This document shows, piece after piece, positions 57,540 through 64,000 of a stretch of 64,000 nt of DNA. The notes below the pieces were generated by a model that did no database searches, had not been told where the DNA came from, and saw only the letters and a program-made list of their open reading frames with translations. Within the stretch, counting starts at the first letter, position 1. Each line of letters begins with the position of its first letter. The translations under genes were made by a program, and so were the position numbers. The DNA lies in the NCBI GenBank assembly GCA_037951105.1, contig JBAMJV010009066.1, positions 62,001-126,000 of the forward strand, given 5' to 3'. The stretch is from Echinarachnius parma. Lineage: Eukaryota; Echinodermata; Echinoidea; Clypeasteroida; Echinarachniidae.

Positions 57540-59600
57540 AAATGTTTTGTGTTTGTTTTATCAATATGACAACATGAGATTGACACGATCTAACATGTCA
57601 AGCATGGAAACAACAAGAGACAACAATAATTGTATTAAGGAAACAAAATAAACCACCCTCTTCAACTAATACAAAACAAAACAATACAAAACAAACAAAA
57701 CAAGACATTGTCAACGTTTATTAAATAATTATTGTCTATTTATTTGACATTGACTTTGTTTATATCCGTTTAACTCTGTTTTTTGCGGAAGTTCGGTGTT
57801 CCACGAGTGTGGTTATTGTCAATTATCCATAAAAATAACCCAAGCAATGCTGTTTTAAGAAAAATACAATAATAACACACTTAGTCTAGTGTAGGGCAAC
57901 CTCCACGAGAACGTGCAGTAAATATGGTAATCAGAAAGCCCACATGCCTGAATAATCATAAGAAATGAAGATCTTATCATTCCAAAAAAGGCACTAAATC
58001 CACTGTATCAACTTTTAAGAAAATCGCATTTTATTTCCCTGACAATGTATATTACACCGGGAATATGACCATTAATGGATCCCTTTTCCGTTTTCGATTC
58101 CATATGATCATAATTAGTCTTTCAATTTTGATTTGAATTTTAGCTCGATAATTATGTAGCTCCTTATAAACATGTCATTAACTCAAGTTTGATATATAGT
58201 GGATATAGCACCTTTTTAGCATTAAGCTCTTCAATAACCTCATCGGTCTATTACTGAAGGATGCTAACCATTGAAATAATATTTGTATCCATCGAGGCGT
58301 GACTGTGACTGAATACACAGCCCTCTGTCATTATGGAGGATTCTCAGTTGATTTGAACTTGGCAGCTTTTCAAGAACAAAACAGAAGAATGATAAATTAC
58401 AGATATTATGAGTCGGGTGAAATTATCTATTGCCGAATGTCGTAATAAAACTCTTGTATTTCTTCAAAAAAGACTAGGATTACCTTTTGGACATGTATAA
58501 GTTCAAATTCGCCTGGACTGGTGAAGTGTGCCCCCCCCCCCCCCAAACAAAAAGGGAATTATAGAAGACAACCTGTATGCACTAAAAACTACCAACACAG
58601 ACAAGTCATTGTTTTAATCGGACTCGGTTACTGCATGAGGTTACTTTAATATTACCATCATTACTCAGCATTAATTTGTATAAATTGTCTGTCTCATTCC
58701 GTTTAAGATTTTGTTCACATTGTTTTCATCTATAATAAGTTAGTCGGTATTTTGTTCGGACTGAGTGGGATGTAGTTGACATAATTTGTTTTAGATATTC
58801 ATCAGTTGTATTTTGTGTCTAGTATAGTCTTTTCATGATCATTGCATTGAAACCGATGAGCAGTTTCGTGTATTTAGTGCATTGACCGTGACCAATTTCT
58901 TTCCAGTCTATCGATAAACAAATACATATAAATGATGTTCATTATTTTGGTTTCACCGAGGTGTGAATGCGGTGAGATCGGGGGGCTTCGGGCGGAACTG
59001 ACAGTGACAACAACTTGTCAGAAGAAATTAACCAACATAATTATATATAAAACAGAATCAAAACAGACATCATCCGGATGTATTCCTGTTACTGTCATGT
59101 AAAAAAACACACACGAAAAAACAAACAAAACAGCTGCCTATCTAAGGGGGGGGGGGGGGGGGGGTGGGAGCAGGTGTTCTATACAGGAGAATACTTTCTT
59201 GCCCATACTGTATTTCACCCCCATTGTTAGAAAACGTGATGACATTATACATAACGAAGGTTGTTGTTTTTTCAATCAGTATTACTATAATTATGTTTTT
59301 GTTACATAATCGGGCAATGCAGCCTTATAACGAACAATATTAAACAAAAGTACACTCATATCTTTTTAACGAAAGGGAAATTCGAAAAACCGTAACATGT
59401 CCCATGCTTCTAGTATTGTTAACACAAATACAACAAGGTATGAGGGAACCGGTATAATTCGAATTGGATTTTTAGGATTTGGACAATGTTTTTACTTGAT
59501 CCCTTTAACCCCCACCCCATCTATGTGATGACGCTGGCTCCTGTGCAACTGTTACCTTTGCGGCGAAAAAAAAAAAAGTGCGTTCGATCAGTGACAAAAA
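57540..59600. other. No gene seen
   Basis: AT-rich, with an AAACAAAAC tract (57675-57705), a C tract (58532-58545) and a G tract (59148-59164). No supported exon. Confidence 0.45.
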
Positions 59601-59639
59601 CAACACGAATGGGTAAATGAAGTTTCACGCCAGAGAACA

Positions 59640-60985
59640 TGAATGAAGTAGACTGACAGCTGTCAGTATTCCCAAATGTCATTTGACACGGAGAGGGGTG
59701 CCCAATTGAACACCCCGCCATAACACCCCAATCCCTCTGGTTTGTATCTGTCGAGATTGTGGCTCTACATTGCAACCACTGATGTACATATCTAGAGAGG
59801 ATATATACCCAAATATTATTTGAGACTGAAAGAGGTGCCTGATTGATCTAACACTATACCGAACCACCCCAACACTCTATATAGTTTGAAAATACTGTAT
59901 AATGTGAGATGTGTGTCACTACATTACGGCCACTGATGTGAATAACAAGAGAGGTTATATATTTGAGAAAAAGGTGCGCGATTGAACACCGTACCATGAC
60001 ACCCCACCCTCTTTACTTTGCATAGATATGTTGACATTGCGTTCATTTTGTCACTACGTTACGACCACCGATGTTAATAACTAGAGAGGCTCTACACGGA
60101 TGTCATTCGACTTTGCATATTATACAGTATATTTATTTGTTGACATCGTTTACATTGGGTCAGTATCAAGGGCGTCGATTTCTTCTCATGGTTGGGGGGG
60201 ATGATCAGGGGGTTTGACCCAATGACGATGCGGAGCATCGTCCACGAGCCGCGAAGCGGCGAAGTCCAAGCCGCGTAGCGGCGAGGCGATTTTTTAAGGC
60301 TATTTTGCTAAGGGGGGGTTTGACCCAATGACGATGCGGAGCATCGTCCACGAGCCGCGAAGCGGCGAAGTCCGAGCCGCATAGCGGCGAGGCGATTTTT
60401 TTTTGGCTATTTTGCTAAGGGGGGGTTTGACCCAATGACGATGCGGAGCATCGTCCACGAGCCGCGTAGCGGCGAGGCGATTTTTTTGTGGCTATTTTGC
60501 TAAGGGGGGGGGGCGGGGGTTTGACCCAATGACGATGCGGAGCATCGTCCACGAGCCGCGTAGCGGCGAGGCGATTTTTTTTGTGGCTATTTAATATAAT
60601 TCGACTTGGAAAGAGGTGCCTGATGTAACTCCATACCGCTGACCACACTACCACCCCCCCCCCCCCCCCTCCCTCTTCTTTGCAAAGATTTGTATATAAC
60701 TACATTACGGCCACTGATGAGAATAACTATAGAGGATATAACCAATAGCATTTGACTTGGAAAGAGGTACGCACCATTCCAAAACACTCCACCCCCTCTA
60801 CTTTGCATAGATCTGTTGACAGTGTATTTTTGTCACTACATTTACGACCGATGTAAGTCAATAGCAAGGAGACTATTCCTAAATGTATTTATACTCGGGC
60901 ATGTAGGATACCCACTACCTCCCAGTGCCTCCCCCCCCTCCTGATTTCTAGATGAGTAGCGTCACTACATATTGGCAGTGCCCGT
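59640..60985 (+). repeat. Degenerate satellite-like tandem repeat, about 150-bp unit
   Basis: The unit order is CACTACATTACGGCCACTGATG, AATAACTAGAGAGG, ATTTGACTTGGAAAGAGGTG, CCACCCCCTCT and TTTGCATAGATCTGTTGACA in variants. About six units, with starts near 59757, 59920, 60055, 60700 and 60835. The array is interrupted at about 60165-60595 by the hairpin minisatellite. Confidence 0.7.
60205..60595 (+). repeat. Four tandem units each with three perfect hairpins
   Basis: Units start near 60208, 60314, 60418 and 60518. Each reads GGTTTGACCCAATG, ACGATGC-GGA-GCATCGT, then GCCGC-GAA-GCGGC (lost in units 3 and 4) and GCCGC-GTA-GCGGC, ending GAGGCGATTTTTT. Stems are perfect with three-base loops. 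GC content is far above the surroundings. Function unknown. Confidence 0.75.
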
Positions 60986-61285
60986 CGCCAGGGGGGGGGG
61001 GGGGGGGGTGCGTTGGTGTGCGTACGCACCACACCCACCCCCCAAAAAAAAATAAAAAATAAAAATAAAAATTAACTAAAAATAATAAATAAAAATTAAT
61101 AAATAAATAAATTAAATAAATACATAAATAAATACAAAATAAATAAAATAAAAATAAATATTTTTTTTAAGGTCCACTTTTGATCGGTCTCGGATCCACT
61201 TTGTATCGGTTTATGGTCATCTAAACCATTGGTCACGGGCAACGATCGATCTTGTTTGCCCCCCCCCCCCCCCCCCCCCCCCCGC
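60985..61285. repeat. G tract, AAAT microsatellite and C tract
   Basis: About 18 G at 60992, then TGCGTACGCA, an AAAT/AATAA-rich stretch (61045-61165) and about 25 C at 61259-61283. GTGCCCGTCGCC at the left and GGTCACGGGCAACG at the right may be the ends of one decayed element. Confidence 0.55.
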
Positions 61286-61289
61286 TTAA

Positions 61290-62080
61290 ACAACTAAACT
61301 AGTGGTCTTGCTCTCGGCCTCGAGAAATTGTGGCGACGGACAGTAACTGTTGTCGATATCCAAGATGTCACTTTAATCGAAACGAGGAAAAATGTGCCTC
61401 ATTGAAAACAACATCACATAAGAACAGACTTTTAGTATTACCGTATAGAGCTGTAATTAATAGGGGTGCTCAAATTATACACAAATTATTATATGCTCTT
61501 GAAAGATGTTTACCACGGAAAAAACTGTTTCACGGATCATAACATGAGTTTCACCCTATACCAGAGTTAATTGATATGATAGTAGGCATAGGAATAATTA
61601 AAGCTTGCTTCAACTGTAAAGGGCCCATCGCAGTCACGTGATTTGTTAATATGTATGACTAAATAATACAGCATCGATATAATCATGATAATGGTTATTA
61701 TGGATGGAATCAAGACAAGGGACGCACGATGGGGGGCAGACCGTAATAATAATAACAATGTTTCGATTTATATAGCGCCTAATATGATTGATAATCATCT
61801 CTATTAATCGCTTTTCAATTATATTATCAGACCGTACAAGGTAACCAGGCTAGAACAGGATCTAAGGATGTTAACTTCACAAATCACTACACAGATCATA
61901 AATATCGGGTCTTTTTTTTTTTAAGCAAAGTTTACTATAATATGTATTTAGACCATTTATTGCTTCAAACGAATAAAGGGCGCTAACCAGTCAAGCGATT
62001 TCAATATCGATGATTTTGACATTGAGTTGAGGCAAGGGGCAAACGGGAGATCTAAGGGCAGACTACACAAGCCAATCAGA
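61290..62080. other. No gene seen; TTATATAGCGCC repeat fragment
   Basis: CGATTTATATAGCGCCTAAT at about 61763 also occurs at 2591, next to AATAATAATAA in both, so it is a dispersed repeat. The rest is AT-rich without supported exons. Confidence 0.5.
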
Positions 62081-62084
62081 TTGT

Positions 62085-62750
62085 GACCGTTTCATTTATC
62101 GGGGGCTTCCCTCCATCAATATAGTACGCACATCCGTGAGCTGAGAGTGTGAGGGAATCAAAGGCGAATTAATATTGCTCCAGCTAGCCAGACTTTATTA
62201 ACAGACTCTTCGCATATCAACCTCGGGTATTAGCATTTCAAGGATCGGGATATATGCGCCTTATTATACTTGGACAGAATTTGTTATGAGAGACGACCGC
62301 ACTTGCTTCATTTTATCGAGGGCTTTCCTCCATCTATGTATAAAAGACGTAGATCAGTGACTTATCTGAGCGCATGAAAGCGATTTGTGGTTAATAGAGA
62401 GTGAATGAACAAGCAAATCGCTCAAACTAACCAGACTTGAACAGGTTCTTCCCATGTCAACCTCGCGAACCATTTCAAGAATCATGTTGACTGCATCATT
62501 CTAACCTCAACAAGTTATGATGTTAGTTACGAGAGCACGGCTATGGTGACCGCGCTCGCTTCATCTATTGCGGGCTTTCGTCCTTCAAGAGATGTACATC
62601 GGTGACGTGAGAGTGCGAGGCAATAATTAGGGGCGAATGAACGGGCAAATCGCTCAAACTAACCAGGCTTGAACAGGCTCTTGGCATGTCGACCAGGCTC
62701 GCGAAAGCATTTCAGGGATCGTGACATTGACTCTCACCTGGACTTGAAGG
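62085..62750 (+). repeat. Three direct repeats of about 230 bp
   Basis: Shared blocks in order: CGGGGGCTTCCCTCCATC (62100; variants 62320, 62570), TACATCGGTGACGTGAGAGT-like, AAATCGCTCAAACTAACCAG (62420, 62648; variant 62175), ACTTGAACAGGTTCTT, CATGTCAACCTCGCG and CATTTCAAGGATCG. Unit 2 has TATAAAAG at 62339. They may be repeated small transcription units or a plain satellite. Confidence 0.65.
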
Positions 62751-62759
62751 GAAGGTGGA

Positions 62760-64000
62760 CCTCTGCGCTCGATCCAAATTCGGCTAAAAATAAAAAAAAA
62801 TAAACCAATCAAGGAAGTGAGTCTTATGTTAGGAGGCCTGGGGCCGCCTTGAAATTATTATTAATGAAACCTAGATGGCCATGTAATTGATCGACAACCA
62901 GTTAGTCAACCAACGGGATCAACGGGATTAAGGAATTAACATAAATTGGATATCATAATTATTGGATAATGAGGACAGTACAAATACCGCGCGGAATTTC
63001 GTTTCTGACATGAATGACTTGAATGATAGTGATGTAAAGTGCGTTTACTGTTCAAGCTTATTGGTTCGCATATTTTGCTTGAATGTGTGTTGATTATGAT
63101 TAACTGAACAATAATACGTACCGCAGGAGTTTGTCGCTCAGTGAAGAATGTATGCTCAAAATATTCGGATCGCAATCATTGCTTTATGTAATGTTTGGTA
63201 ATTTGATTCCTGAAAATTAATTAACGAATACGGCGGGAATTTCTGAATGAAGCATGCCCAAGCCAATCGCATTGTGGACGCTGCTTGATTTTGTGTTTGG
63301 CATTGTGTAGTAAGTTACACATTTAGTGTAAACAATCATCGTACAGTTGATGCCAGGGTTATACTCATAATACTTCAACGAGTAATGATAATTTAATAAT
63401 TGCGGCAATTTCCAATCTCGCCTTATTTGTTGTATTACGTTGGTCCAAAAAGTATGTTGGATCGAATTAACGTGTTTTGAGCGGCTTTGTATTTAATCAC
63501 CGAGATAATTGAATTGAATTGAAACTTGAATTGAAATTGAGATAAGTGGTTATTCTACAACTTGTGTAGGATTTTAATTCTTAGCTCGTTGAACGCCTGA
63601 TATAGATAAGTTCCCCCGACTCCAGTACTTGGTGAGGAAGCAGGCTCGTTGTTTAATAAGGACATCAATAGCGTGCGGTTTTAACACGTATCACTGTTCA
63701 GCGGTGAACTGAAGGCCAAACATTAATTATCCTCAACAAATAATACTTTTATTATTGGTTTACGTTCTGAATTGACGGTGCTTATTCAGTATTGGTGATT
63801 AAACAATGTTGGTGGATTTTTCCTTCCATACGACGTGCTTTCAAGAGTGCGATATTATATAGCGTTATGCATGGTCCGGAGACTGACTGAACCATAGTAC
63901 GAGGAAAATAATGTTCATGTTTTTGTTTGTTGAGCTGTAGGTGCAAGAATATTCGCGGCTGTGCAGTAGAGTTTAGTTGGTGAATTGAGCTTGAGCTTTT
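62760..64000. other. No gene seen
   Basis: AT-rich sequence with short ORFs on both strands and no recognised domain or splice-linked exon. Confidence 0.45.

Overview
This window is eukaryotic nuclear DNA from a marine invertebrate. It is AT-rich, has genes with GT-AG introns and TATA boxes, and is full of microsatellites, long G/C homopolymers and foldback transposons. An echinoderm (sea-urchin-like) genome is my first guess, from the GTTATTCCGAAGG-type arrays, the 'TTATATAGCGCC' dispersed repeat and the many poly-G tracts. A mollusc or another marine invertebrate cannot be excluded.

The only host genes I can support are four paralogues of a secreted protein with two fasciclin (FAS1) domains, at 21.06-24.31, 29.31-32.38, 42.35-45.85 (all minus) and 50.38-53.14 kb (plus). 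All share one five-exon structure with identical intron phases, a signal peptide, a TATA box about 110 bp upstream of the ATG and the same 5' leader. Copies 2 and 3 are intact (348 codons each). Copy 4 is intact (353 codons) but has an in-frame remnant of a second C-terminus after its stop. Copy 1 has single-base deletions in exons 1, 2 and 3 and is either a pseudogene or carries assembly errors. The minus-strand copies sit in roughly 7-8 kb tandem segmental duplications that also contain their flanks. Copy 4 is inverted, head to head with copy 3.

Because the duplicated units can be compared with each other, several mobile elements can be mapped to the base against an empty site: a 5.9 kb I-type non-LTR retrotransposon (35936-41849, minus, 15-bp target duplication), a 976-bp foldback element, a 724-bp hAT-like element with an 8-bp duplication, a TA-flanked mariner-like MITE and a TTAA-flanked element. 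The retrotransposon has ORF1 with zinc knuckles and ORF2 with endonuclease, reverse transcriptase and RNase H, and is broken by a small deletion and frameshift just after the RT catalytic motif.

Layout: 0-4 kb, nested long palindromes and 'TTATTCCGAAGG' arrays; 4-10 kb, dispersed and tandem repeats, including a 600-bp tandem duplication; 10.08-15.72 kb, a possible 5.6 kb DNA transposon with perfect 26-bp terminal inverted repeats and a GC-rich core of uncertain coding potential; 16.5-20 kb, foldback elements, a CpG-rich patch and a long GT/G-tract region; 20-53.5 kb, the FAS1 cluster; 53.5-64 kb, no recognisable genes, several degenerate tandem repeat families, one of them with units that fold into three perfect hairpins followed by a T-run.

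All similarity statements come from reading the sequence by eye; no alignment or database search was run.
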